Origin: an uncultured Verrucomicrobiales bacterium
GTDB lineage: Bacteria; Verrucomicrobiota; Verrucomicrobiia; Verrucomicrobiales; Akkermansiaceae
Reading direction: 5' to 3'
Length of the DNA: 64,000 nucleotides
Assembly: GCA_938008215.1 (NCBI GenBank)
Contig: CALLLS010000021.1
Coordinates: forward strand, 47,455 to 111,454
The notes under the pieces were generated by a model. The model did not search any database, was not told the origin of the DNA, and was given only the letters and a program-made list of their open reading frames with translations. Shown piece by piece: positions 33,358 to 40,434 of the stretch (position 1 is its first letter; every line of letters begins with the position of its first letter). The translations under genes were made by a program, and so were the position numbers.

Positions 33358-33483
33358 TTATTTCAATGAGGAAACACTCTGTTCTGAAAGGATCGTTCCT
33401 TCCTTGTCCGTTTCACAAACTTGGTGTTTTCTCTCTCCGAGGGCGACTCCGATATACGTTTTGTATTGCTTTTGATTTTTCAT
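33358..33483 (-). pseudogene. IS110-family transposase remnant, N-terminal 41 codons only
   Basis: A short minus-strand frame encodes MKNQKQYKTYIGVALGERKH followed by QVCETDKEGTIL. This matches the start of the IS110 DEDD transposase, whose usual text is IGxDxGxxxHxVxxxDxxG. The position of the first catalytic Asp is Ala here (VALG for VDxG), and a stop follows after 41 codons; the DEDD core and the C-terminal Tnp_20 domain are missing. It therefore cannot transpose. It lies between the U32-like gene and repeat copy A. The rest of the gap 33348-33520 holds nothing else I recognise. Confidence 0.65.
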
Positions 33484-33520
33484 GATGAGAAGGCGAGATT
33501 ACCAAACCGGTGGAGCGGCC

Positions 33521-33724
33521 TCAATCCCTTCTCATTCTATCTGACCCGCTAACTTTTTTATATTTTAAATAGCAGTGCTTAATAATGCCACTTATCAAAC
33601 TAACTATGGTACAGATTACCACATGTCTAAATGTTTCACCAGTATGGCCCGTCACAAGATGTAAGACCATAATAACAAAGCAAAATATAGCAGATTGAAA
33701 CCCTAAATTCATTTTCATCTCCAT
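33521..33724 (-). CDS. Small membrane protein of unknown function
   Basis: Up to 67 residues, with a membrane segment (FQSAIFCFVIMVLHLV and VVICTIVSLISGII). The start may be the third ATG at 33712, which has GGAG seven bases before it. The last residues (SGSDRMRRD) and the stop are encoded by repeat copy A, so the 3' end was changed by the repeat. The repeats bracket it at both ends. It is AT-rich compared with flanking housekeeping genes. It could be a real cassette gene or a truncated one. Confidence 0.4.
   Translation of the reverse strand: MEMKMNLGFQSAIFCFVIMVLHLVTGHTGETFRHVVICTIVSLISGIIKHCYLKYKKVSGSDRMRRD
33534..33550 (+). repeat. Short dispersed repeat, copy A
   Basis: ATTCTATCTGACCCGCT, identical over 17 bases to copy B at 33729. 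It overlaps the 3' end of the small ORF at 33521. The complementary form GGGTCAGATAGA is related to copies C-E. Confidence 0.65.
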
Positions 33725-33728
33725 TCTG

Positions 33729-33745
33729 ATTCTATCTGACCCGCT
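33729..33745 (+). repeat. Short dispersed repeat, copy B
   Basis: Same 17-base sequence and orientation as copy A, 195 bp away. Flanking bases extend the match with one mismatch. It provides the stop codon of the 33732 gene. Confidence 0.65.
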
Positions 33746-34190
33746 GATTGTTCAACAATACATGAAACCGGCTATTCGGATCTTCTTTAAATACTTCTAG
33801 TAATATTTTTGCCATCACTGAATGCGCTAACCCCACATCCTTTTTAAAATTTATATATAAAAATTCCATTTTGTCACTTTGCTCTCCTTGGCTAATACTA
33901 AAGTTTAAATTATCATTTTTAACAATATTTAAAACTTTTGGGAAGTATTCTTTGGACCAGGTAGCATTAGGAAAAGATAGTTGTATATTTGACTCCCCAT
34001 CATCAATTAATTTACGAAATTGAACAAATTTTTTAGAAAACAACTTATCGATAATCAAGGTGGAATGATTCAAACCTCTCTTATCGAGATCAATTATAGA
34101 CTGTTTTAATTCATCTAAAGTTCTAGATGGTCCTTTCGTTCCTCTCCATAACAAAAAAGAGAAAATTATTACTAAAAAAATTGTTATCAT
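33732..34190 (-). CDS. Hypothetical protein with N-terminal membrane anchor
   Basis: A 152-residue protein: an N-terminal helix (MITIFLVIIFSFLLWRG) then a soluble domain of mixed alpha/beta character, e.g. HSVMAKILLEVFKEDPNSRFHVLL. Its stop codon TAG lies in repeat copy B. No family is recognised. It is the longest ORF of the accessory island. A C-terminal domain similar to bacterial immunity proteins is possible, but I have no motif to support it. The nearest upstream element is repeat copy C. Confidence 0.45.
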   Translation of the reverse strand: MITIFLVIIFSFLLWRGTKGPSRTLDELKQSIIDLDKRGLNHSTLIIDKLFSKKFVQFRKLIDDGESNIQLSFPNATWSKEYFPKVLNIVKNDNLNFSISQGEQSDKMEFLYINFKKDVGLAHSVMAKILLEVFKEDPNSRFHVLLNNQRVR

Positions 34191-34199
34191 TACTTTTTT

Positions 34200-34376
34200 T
34201 TAAAACGCTCCTGAAATATAGCGGGTAGCGTCAGGCAGAGAATCTTGGCTTTTTTCGGAGTGCCGCCAGCCTCTGTGTTTAAAGATCCTCTTAGTCTTTC
34301 TGTATTCATACTCATCTGATTCACCGCTAAATAGCGCGATGATGACGTTACGACAATCATTCTTATAGGCCTCTTT
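34200..34376 (-). pseudogene. Fragment of an unidentified gene without a start codon
   Basis: This 58-codon minus-strand frame (AAG after a TAA at 34379, stop at 34200) contains no start codon. It encodes KEAYKNDCRNVIIALFSGES, then a basic, aromatic segment with GWRHSEKS, and its last residues come from repeat copy C. The composition looks protein-like, with many charged and aromatic residues. It may be the tail of a gene disrupted by the repeat. I do not recognise its family. The remainder of 34191-34428 holds nothing else. Confidence 0.35.
34220..34255 (-). repeat. Short dispersed repeat, copy C
   Basis: The core GTCAGGCAGAGAATCTTGGC followed by TTTTTT (34230-34255, plus-strand text) differs from copy D at only two of 26 bases. 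It is 475 bp from D in the same orientation, and opposite to copies A, B and E. Confidence 0.75.
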
Positions 34377-34428
34377 TTATAGCCCCCTAAACGCTAAAAG
34401 CTGATCCGTTAACGTAAAACTGGGTAGC

Positions 34429-34695
34429 TTAAAGTTTGAAAACACCTTTAATCCTGTTTGACGCTTCGTCAAAATTATTATACACTTCATCACACCCTCC
34501 CAAACTTATTTCATCAGATTCACTAGGCAAATTAATTCCAATTTCTAAATCTGAAGCTATATATATTTCAAATAGCCCTGAGTCTAATTCAATTGAATAC
34601 CAAATCCCACCTTCATCCCCCTTAAAAACATCAAATCTAAAAGCTTTTGAGTCAGCTAATTTTTTAATCTCATTTTGAAAATCACTTGTAGACAT
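34429..34695 (-). CDS. Small hypothetical acidic protein, cassette-like
   Basis: An 88-residue acidic protein (MSTSDFQNEIKKLADSKAF... DSGLFEIYIASDLEIGINL...) without signal peptide. The ATG at 34695 is chosen because the 15 residues before it (KSQYSLPDPDT) are encoded by repeat copy D. The frame is between copies C and D. Small acidic proteins between repeats resemble immunity or antitoxin proteins, but no motif confirms it. Confidence 0.45.
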   Translation of the reverse strand: MSTSDFQNEIKKLADSKAFRFDVFKGDEGGIWYSIELDSGLFEIYIASDLEIGINLPSESDEISLGGCDEVYNNFDEASNRIKGVFKL

Positions 34696-34700
34696 AGTGT

Positions 34701-34730
34701 CGGGGTCAGGTAGAGAATATTGGCTTTTTT
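34701..34730 (-). repeat. Short dispersed repeat, copy D
   Basis: CGGG then GTCAGGTAGAGAATATTGGC and TTTTTT (34701-34730, plus-strand text). The 26-base core (34705-34730) matches copy C at 24 positions. It marks the boundary at which the 34429 gene starts. Confidence 0.75.
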
Positions 34731-34810
34731 GTGGTTTCATATTATTTCCCCATTTAGAGGGTTAAGCTCAATCGCTTCGTGTTCAGTATAACCATCATTT
34801 TAATCAATTT

Positions 34811-34837
34811 CCAAAGCTAAAATTCTCTTTGACCCCG
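34811..34837 (+). repeat. Short dispersed repeat, copy E (diverged)
   Basis: CCAAAGCTAAAATTCTCTTT then GACCCCG is the inverted counterpart of copy D (CGGGGTCA...AGAGAAT...GCTTT), with a two-base gap. It is 80 bp from D in opposite orientation, close to the SRP RNA promoter. Confidence 0.5.
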
Positions 34838-34881
34838 AGATTTATTGCAAGAAATAGAACATATCTTTTTTTAATTTTAGG

Positions 34882-34909
34882 TTGAATGCTGAGAAATGGT
34901 GTTTTATGT
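34882..34909 (+). promoter_or_regulatory. Putative sigma70 promoter of the SRP RNA gene
   Basis: TTGAAT at 34882-34887 and TTATGT at 34904-34909 are 16 bp apart. Transcription would start near 34914-34917, exactly where the SRP RNA stem begins. Confidence 0.45.
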
Positions 34910-34913
34910 CTTT

Positions 34914-35011
34914 CCATCAGGAGCCGTGAAGTGACGGCTGGTGAATCCCGCCAGGACAGAAATGTAGCAACGGTAACTTGATCATCATTGTCGCGGTTTC
35001 CTGACTTTTTT
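34914..35011 (+). ncRNA. ffs: SRP RNA (4.5S RNA, small bacterial type)
   Basis: The core GTGAATCCCGCCAGG ... AGCAACGGTA matches the bacterial signal-recognition-particle RNA, with the Ffh-binding internal loops AGCA and CAGG in place. The apical hairpin is ACA-GAAA-TGT where most bacteria have UCC-GGAA-GGA, so the closing pairs changed together. Outer pairings include TCAGGA (34917-34922) with TCCTGA (34999-35004) and TGGTGA with TCATCA. A run of six T (35006-35011) ends the gene. SRP RNA guides membrane proteins with Ffh. A long minus-strand frame over this region is a shadow. Confidence 0.88.
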
Positions 35012-35046
35012 ATTGTGGTGTCGCATTTTTTATTCACCACTAGGGA

Positions 35047-35865
35047 ATGAACTTAGCTCCATATGCTGATAGTGATCTTGGCGAGTTTTTAATCGCGGGT
35101 AAACTCTGGAAAGATTGGCAGAGTGAGAGAGAAGGCTTAGGTATTACAGGCAGGGAGAACCTATGGATTTGTGAGAAGGATGTAAGTGCCTTAATTGCAG
35201 CAGGAGGAGCCGCTGTTCTCCTCTTAGATGATGATGTAGTGGCGAATTTAGGTGCTGGTGATGGATGTTCAGGGTCTGAGGTGCGGGCTTCTGAAGGAAC
35301 ATTTTTAATCAATTACGTGTGGGATTTATTGAGAGTGAATGAACAGGTGATTAGTGCTTTGCCTCATTCCAAAATAGCAGGGAAGGTGCACGACTTCGCA
35401 GTGGTAGATGGCAATATCACAGTGGGTGAGGGAACTACGATTTTACCTGGTGTTTACATAGAGGGGAACGCGGTGATCGGTAAGAATTGTAAGATCGGTC
35501 CGAATTGTTACATACGTGGGAATACATCCATCGGTGATGGCTGTCACATCGGGAACGCGGTGGAAGTGAAGAATACGGTGATCGGGAATGATACGAACGT
35601 GGGGCACCTGAGCTACATCGGAGATAGTATTCTAGGGCATGGGGTGAACATTGGGTCAGGTACGACGACCTCAAATTACCGACATGATAAAAAGAATCAT
35701 CGCTCCATGATAGATGGTAAACTTATAGATACTGGACGCCGAAAATTCGGAGCCGTCATTGCCGACGGAGTACACACGGGCATTAATAGTAGTATCTACC
35801 CTGGCAGAAAGTTAGGAAAGTGCGTGACTACCTTGCCTGGAGAAGTCATCAATTCAGATAAATAA
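35047..35865 (+). CDS. Left-handed beta-helix acyltransferase, GlmU C-terminal-like
   Basis: A 272-residue protein whose central part (about residues 118-250) is a left-handed beta-helix built from hexapeptide repeats ([LIV]-G-x-x-x-x), e.g. VYIEGNAVIGKNCKIGPNCYIRGNTSIGDGCHIG. The ending NYRHDKKNHRSMIDGKLIDTG resembles the acetyl-CoA site of GlmU-like enzymes. There is no nucleotidyltransferase domain. It ends 4 bases before glmS, so it likely acts in the UDP-GlcNAc pathway. GlmU itself usually also carries a uridylyltransferase domain, so this is a partner or a specialised paralog. Confidence 0.8.
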   Translation: MNLAPYADSDLGEFLIAGKLWKDWQSEREGLGITGRENLWICEKDVSALIAAGGAAVLLLDDDVVANLGAGDGCSGSEVRASEGTFLINYVWDLLRVNEQVISALPHSKIAGKVHDFAVVDGNITVGEGTTILPGVYIEGNAVIGKNCKIGPNCYIRGNTSIGDGCHIGNAVEVKNTVIGNDTNVGHLSYIGDSILGHGVNIGSGTTTSNYRHDKKNHRSMIDGKLIDTGRRKFGAVIADGVHTGINSSIYPGRKLGKCVTTLPGEVINSDK

Positions 35866-35869
35866 AATT

Positions 35870-37705
35870 ATGTGCGGAATAGTAGGATATACAGGAACGA
35901 AGCCAGCAGTGCCTATTCTCGTGAGTGGGTTAAAGAGACTCGAATATCGTGGGTATGATTCGGCGGGGCTCGCCGTGGAGACGGACGGAGGAATCCTGGT
36001 AGAGAAGGAGAAAGGGAAAGTTAGTGAGCTAGTAAACCTTTTAAACGGGCATGATGAGAATGCTCCTATACATGCCTCCACCACAGGGATCGCACACACC
36101 CGCTGGGCAACGCATGGAACACCAACCCAAGAGAATGCCCACCCTCATGCGAGCAAAAAGATCGCTCTCGTTCATAATGGGATCATTGAGAATTATAAGA
36201 GTCTGAAAACGAAGTTAATAGGAGAAGGATATATTTTCTTGTCTCAGACAGATACAGAGGTGCTCGCTCATCTCGTGGACTCCTTCTATGATGGAGATCT
36301 ACTGCAAGCGGTAACGACGGCGCTGAAGAATGTAGAAGGGACATACGGGATCGCTTGTATGGCACAGGACGAGCCTGGTGTTCTTATCGTAGCGCGTCGG
36401 GGATCACCGATTGTCCTAGGAGTAGGCGAAAATGAAACGATCGTAGCCTCTGATGCATCCGCCATTATTAAGCATACGCGCCAGGCGATTTACCTTGATG
36501 ATAATGACATCGCTAAGATTTGTGGCGGAGAGATAGATATTCGTACTCTCGATTCTGGAACAGTGAGCCGCGAAGCTTCCGAGATTGATTGGTCACCAGA
36601 TGCAGCAGAAAAAGGTGGCTATGAGCATTACATGCTGAAGGAGATCTATGAGCAGCCAGATGCGATTCGTAATACTATACGTGGACGCATGAATACAGAG
36701 CTCGGAACTGCGATGCTTGGCGGGCTTAACTTGTCTCCACGGGAGGTAGTAGATATTCAGCGTCTAGTGATTGTGGGGTGTGGAACGTCTTTAAATGCGG
36801 GGATTGTTGGAGAATTTGCGACGGAAGATTTTGCGGGACTTGCCGCAGAAGTAGAGCAGGCAGCAGAGTTCCGTTATCGGAACCCCATTATAAACTCTCG
36901 TGACCTGGTCTTAGCGATTAGTCAGAGTGGCGAGACCGCAGATACATTAGCGGCAGTAAGAGAAGCTACTCAGAAAGGTGCTCTTGTGGCAGGGTTAGTA
37001 AATGTAGTGGGCTCTACGATCGCGCGTGAGACGGGAAGGGGAGTCTATCTTCACGCAGGGCCAGAAATCAGTGTAGCTTCTACTAAGGCTTTCACTTGCC
37101 AAGTAGCGACGTTACTAATGGTCGCTCTGAAGTTTGCGAGAAGCCGCCGTATGTCAGTGGAGCAGGGTCGTCAGTTCGTAAAAGAGATCGACTCTTTACC
37201 AGATCTTGTGAACCAGGTTTTAGCGAAGGATAAGGAGATCGCGGCTGTGGCGGAACGCTATGTGCAATACGAGAAAATGTTCTTTATCGGGCGAGGGTAT
37301 CTTTATCCTGTAGCAAAAGAAGGAGCATTAAAGTTGAAGGAAATTTCTTACATTCATGCGGAGGCTTACCATGCCGCTGAGTTGAAGCATGGACCGATCG
37401 CCCTTCTAGAAAAAGCGATGCCTGTGGTGGCTCTCGCGCTTGAAGGTCCAGGCAAAGAAAAAACGATTGGAAACATTAAAGAATGCTCGGCTAGAGATGC
37501 GCGCGTGCTTGGAATCATTACGGAAGGTGATGAGGAAGCGAAAAGTGAAGTGGATGACTATATAGAGATTCCTAAGTGTCGCCTCCATGCCGCAGTGGTT
37601 CCAGCGACGGTTGCGCTTCAACTCTTTGCGTATCACGTGGCTCGTCTTCGTGGCTGTCCTATTGATCAGCCGCGAAACCTTGCTAAATCTGTAACGGTTG
37701 AATAA
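35870..37705 (+). CDS. glmS: Glutamine-fructose-6-phosphate aminotransferase (isomerizing)
   Basis: GlmS makes glucosamine 6-phosphate, the first step to UDP-GlcNAc for peptidoglycan and LPS. The processed N-terminal Cys2 in MCGIVGYTG is the glutaminase nucleophile, followed by HTRWATHGTP. Two SIS domains follow: CGTSLNAG and SQSGETADTL. The C-terminal ends LAKSVTVE as expected. Length is 611. No glmS ribozyme was found upstream; the gene is 4 bases after the LbH acyltransferase gene and is cotranscribed with it. Confidence 0.97.
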   Translation: MCGIVGYTGTKPAVPILVSGLKRLEYRGYDSAGLAVETDGGILVEKEKGKVSELVNLLNGHDENAPIHASTTGIAHTRWATHGTPTQENAHPHASKKIALVHNGIIENYKSLKTKLIGEGYIFLSQTDTEVLAHLVDSFYDGDLLQAVTTALKNVEGTYGIACMAQDEPGVLIVARRGSPIVLGVGENETIVASDASAIIKHTRQAIYLDDNDIAKICGGEIDIRTLDSGTVSREASEIDWSPDAAEKGGYEHYMLKEIYEQPDAIRNTIRGRMNTELGTAMLGGLNLSPREVVDIQRLVIVGCGTSLNAGIVGEFATEDFAGLAAEVEQAAEFRYRNPIINSRDLVLAISQSGETADTLAAVREATQKGALVAGLVNVVGSTIARETGRGVYLHAGPEISVASTKAFTCQVATLLMVALKFARSRRMSVEQGRQFVKEIDSLPDLVNQVLAKDKEIAAVAERYVQYEKMFFIGRGYLYPVAKEGALKLKEISYIHAEAYHAAELKHGPIALLEKAMPVVALALEGPGKEKTIGNIKECSARDARVLGIITEGDEEAKSEVDDYIEIPKCRLHAAVVPATVALQLFAYHVARLRGCPIDQPRNLAKSVTVE

Positions 37706-37756
37706 TCGATGCTTCCTTGTCTTGAGTTTTCAAGGGGGCTGTGATAGCTTCCTGTA

Positions 37757-38302
37757 ATGCCTAGTGAGACAAAGTATACTTTAGAAAATTCTCTCCTCAT
37801 TGCGGAGCCGTCTTTGAGCGACGGTGTGTTTGATAGAGCGGTGATCCATGTCTCCGAGTATAGCGAAGGGGAGGGTGCAATAGGTTACATCTTAAATAAG
37901 CCAACGGATCGAAATGTGGGTGAGATTTTAACGGACCCCATTTTTGAGCCTCTTAAAAATATTCCGGTCTATTTCGGGGGGCCAGTAGGAACTGATCATT
38001 TAGTGTTCTCCGTATTCTGGTGGGAGGAGGGAAGCTTTCGATACCGCCTGCGTGTATCTGCGCAGGAGGCTACTAAGATCAAACGTCGTCCAGGAAGTTT
38101 ACTCATCGCACATGTAGGGCACTCTAGCTGGTATGATGGACAATTAGAAAGTGAGCTTTCTGAGGAAGTCTGGATTTCTACAGCGGTATCGCCTTCTACC
38201 TTAAATTGGAATGCAACAAAACTGTGGGGTGAACTCATGAAGGAGATATCTCCTTATCACCGTTTACTTGCAAGAACCCCAAAGGATATAGGTAAAAATT
38301 AG
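37757..38302 (+). CDS. YqgE/AlgH-family protein
   Basis: A 181-residue protein with the family pattern: a start-proximal LLIAEPSLSDGVFDRAVIHV, the GYILNKPT block, YFGGPVG and the C-terminal GHSSWYDGQLESELSEEVWI. YqgE/AlgH proteins are widespread in Gram-negatives; AlgH was linked to alginate regulation in Pseudomonas but the molecular role is not established. It is 51 bases downstream of glmS and 52 before menC, all on the same strand, so cotranscription is likely. Confidence 0.87.
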   Translation: MPSETKYTLENSLLIAEPSLSDGVFDRAVIHVSEYSEGEGAIGYILNKPTDRNVGEILTDPIFEPLKNIPVYFGGPVGTDHLVFSVFWWEEGSFRYRLRVSAQEATKIKRRPGSLLIAHVGHSSWYDGQLESELSEEVWISTAVSPSTLNWNATKLWGELMKEISPYHRLLARTPKDIGKN

Positions 38303-38354
38303 GAATAGAGAAAAAGGGGGATAACTAATACCTTCAAAGCTCTAGAGACGGGAT

Positions 38355-39269
38355 ATGATCGAATACGCTCCATATGAATTAAGGCAGAAGTCCTCCTTAA
38401 ACAGGCTGGACTTGTCTGCCGTGAGAGAGGGCGCACTCATCCGAAAAGACAGCGGCTATGGAGTGATTCATCCTTGGGTGGAGTTAGGAGATGCCTCTCT
38501 GCAGGAATGTTTAGATGGCTTAAGGGAAGGGAGACAGAACCGCTTAGTAAAAAGAGCTTTAGATTCGGTTCAGTGGTTCCAAGAAGCTCAGCCTGTTCAG
38601 GTTAGCCTTCAGAGTCATGCCACACTTCCTAAATTGTCAGGGTCTGCAGTGGTGGAAGCGGTTAAGGCGGGCTTTACGGCAGTTAAAGTGAAACGAGGGA
38701 AGGACTGGATGCGGTTAAGAAAGAAGACGCGAAACATGATGGAGGCGTTTCCGGAATTACGCTGGCGCTTTGATTTTAACGGTGCGTTAGAGTCACATCG
38801 GGAATTAAGCCTCTTTTTAGGCTCAATTCCAGCTGATAGGATTGATTTTATAGAAGATCCATTCGCTGAGAGGACTCTTGCGCAGGAGTGGAAGGGTGTT
38901 CCTTTAGGCTACGACCGAATCATCCCAGAATACCTAGATTTAGATAATGCGTATTTGATTGCTAAGCCTGCTCTCCAAAGCCGAGAGGAAATCGCGGAAC
39001 TGTCAGGGCAAATGCCGCATCGAGTCATTTTTACATCCTACATGGATCATCCGTTGGGGCAACTTTTCGCTCACGCGGAAGCGCATAGGTTTTATTCGGA
39101 GGCCGGGGTGGAGAACCCTCCGCTTTGTGGTTTTATTACTCATGGGCTTTATGAAGAAACGCCATATCATGCTCTTCTAGGAAATCCAAAACCTACGATG
39201 CAGGTGCCAACCTTTGAGCAATTAAGCTCCCTTTTAGAACGCGAACCATGGAAGCCTCTTATTTCTTAA
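38355..39269 (+). CDS. menC: o-Succinylbenzoate synthase
   Basis: MenC dehydrates SHCHC to o-succinylbenzoate in menaquinone synthesis and belongs to the enolase superfamily. Residues expected for catalysis are present: KVKRG with the acid/base Lys, FDFNGAL and IEDP with the metal-binding acids, and AKPAL with the opposite Lys. It is shorter (304) and less conserved than E. coli MenC, so other enolase-superfamily activities are an alternative. The adjoining menE, overlapping by 22 bases, makes MenC the natural assignment. Confidence 0.85.
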   Translation: MIEYAPYELRQKSSLNRLDLSAVREGALIRKDSGYGVIHPWVELGDASLQECLDGLREGRQNRLVKRALDSVQWFQEAQPVQVSLQSHATLPKLSGSAVVEAVKAGFTAVKVKRGKDWMRLRKKTRNMMEAFPELRWRFDFNGALESHRELSLFLGSIPADRIDFIEDPFAERTLAQEWKGVPLGYDRIIPEYLDLDNAYLIAKPALQSREEIAELSGQMPHRVIFTSYMDHPLGQLFAHAEAHRFYSEAGVENPPLCGFITHGLYEETPYHALLGNPKPTMQVPTFEQLSSLLEREPWKPLIS

Positions 39270-40333
39270 CCGATGCCTTTTGGAGATCTGAGGAGGTCTG
39301 CTTCATGGGAGGGAAACCAGAAGGGATTTCACAAGAAGTTCTCTCAAGTTTGCCAACTTCTGCAGTGTTATTCCAATCTTCAGGCTCAAGCGGGATTCAA
39401 AAATGGATTGCACACTCGCGGCGGACGCTTCTAGCATCAGCTGTAGCTGTTAATAGACATTTAGAAGTATCAAGCGATGATGTCTTTGGGCTCTTCCTTC
39501 CTAGTCATCACGTTGGTGGGTTTGGGGTGCTAGCGAGGGCCTATGAAGCAAAGATTAACTGTGCCATCTGTAAAGAGAAGTGGGATCCTGATGCAGTGCT
39601 GAGGTTCATAGAACAGCAAAAAGTGAGCATTACCTCGCTCGTTCCTACACAGGTGTATGACCTTGTGGAGAGGAGGCTACAGGCTCCTCCATGCTTAAGG
39701 GCTGTCATTGTGGGTGGTGGCGCAATGGATGAAAAGTTGGGGCAAAAGGCGCGAGATTTAGGGTGGAAGGTTTTACAAAGCTACGGAATGACAGAGGCAG
39801 GATCTCAGATCGCGACACCATCTCTAGCGTCGCTTAATACTCCGTATGCGACTTCACCTCTGCCTATTTTATCGATCTGGGAGGTTTCTGCAGATGAGGA
39901 AGAGAGGCTGAGTATACGTGGAGATGCACTAGCAAAAGGCATTCTACAAAAAGAGGGCAATAGTTGGCATTATCAGGAGTTGAAAGGAGAATTTCAGACC
40001 CTAGACAGAGTTCGTATTGAGGGAGGGCAGTTAACCTTTTTAGGCAGAATAGATAGAACTATAAAGGTGAAGGGAGAGCTCGTAGATTTAGATAACCTTG
40101 AGACGCTAGTTGGCAGAAAGCTTGGACGACGAGTTGTATTTCTTAATGAGAAAGATGATCGAGAGGGCAATGTTTTAAGTGTATATGTAGAAGGTGCTTG
40201 TGTGCAAAAGGACGCATTACAAGAATGTCTCCCGAAGTATTTAAAATTAGCTCGAATAATAGTTTTGCCTGAAATTCCAATAACTGCACTCGGGAAAGTG
40301 AATAGAAGGGCATTGAGGTCTATGGTGGGTTAA
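39248..40333 (+). CDS. menE: o-Succinylbenzoate-CoA ligase
   Basis: MenE activates o-succinylbenzoate with ATP and CoA for menaquinone synthesis. AMP-binding motifs are present: QSSGSSGIQKW (P-loop-like), a YGMTEAG motif, GRIDRTIKVKGELV in the hinge, and a C-terminal GKVNRRALRS with the catalytic Lys. It is 361 residues, shorter than average acyl-CoA synthetases but normal for compact MenE proteins. It overlaps menC by 22 bases, indicating translational coupling. Other menaquinone genes are not in the window. Confidence 0.88.
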   Translation: MEASYFLTDAFWRSEEVCFMGGKPEGISQEVLSSLPTSAVLFQSSGSSGIQKWIAHSRRTLLASAVAVNRHLEVSSDDVFGLFLPSHHVGGFGVLARAYEAKINCAICKEKWDPDAVLRFIEQQKVSITSLVPTQVYDLVERRLQAPPCLRAVIVGGGAMDEKLGQKARDLGWKVLQSYGMTEAGSQIATPSLASLNTPYATSPLPILSIWEVSADEEERLSIRGDALAKGILQKEGNSWHYQELKGEFQTLDRVRIEGGQLTFLGRIDRTIKVKGELVDLDNLETLVGRKLGRRVVFLNEKDDREGNVLSVYVEGACVQKDALQECLPKYLKLARIIVLPEIPITALGKVNRRALRSMVG

Positions 40334-40434
40334 AACTATGACGTAATTAATCATTTTGTTTATTGTGCTGCCTTCGTTTAGTTCCTAATATTGGAGACGA
40401 TTAAAGAAATAGTAACCTCTTCTATATTGCATTA

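Noticed and set aside
33348..34913. CRISPR array or integron attC sites in the repeat region
   Set aside because: Repeats are irregularly spaced, vary in orientation and surround ORFs rather than spacers; no cas gene or integrase is present, and no attC core was recognised.
34804..35040. 78-codon minus-strand frame over the SRP RNA gene
   Set aside because: It runs antisense through a well-supported SRP RNA and its promoter, with no protein-like motif.
35012..35869. glmS ribozyme or riboswitch before glmS
   Set aside because: The glmS start is 4 bases from the upstream gene stop, so no room exists; no ribozyme core was seen before the operon.
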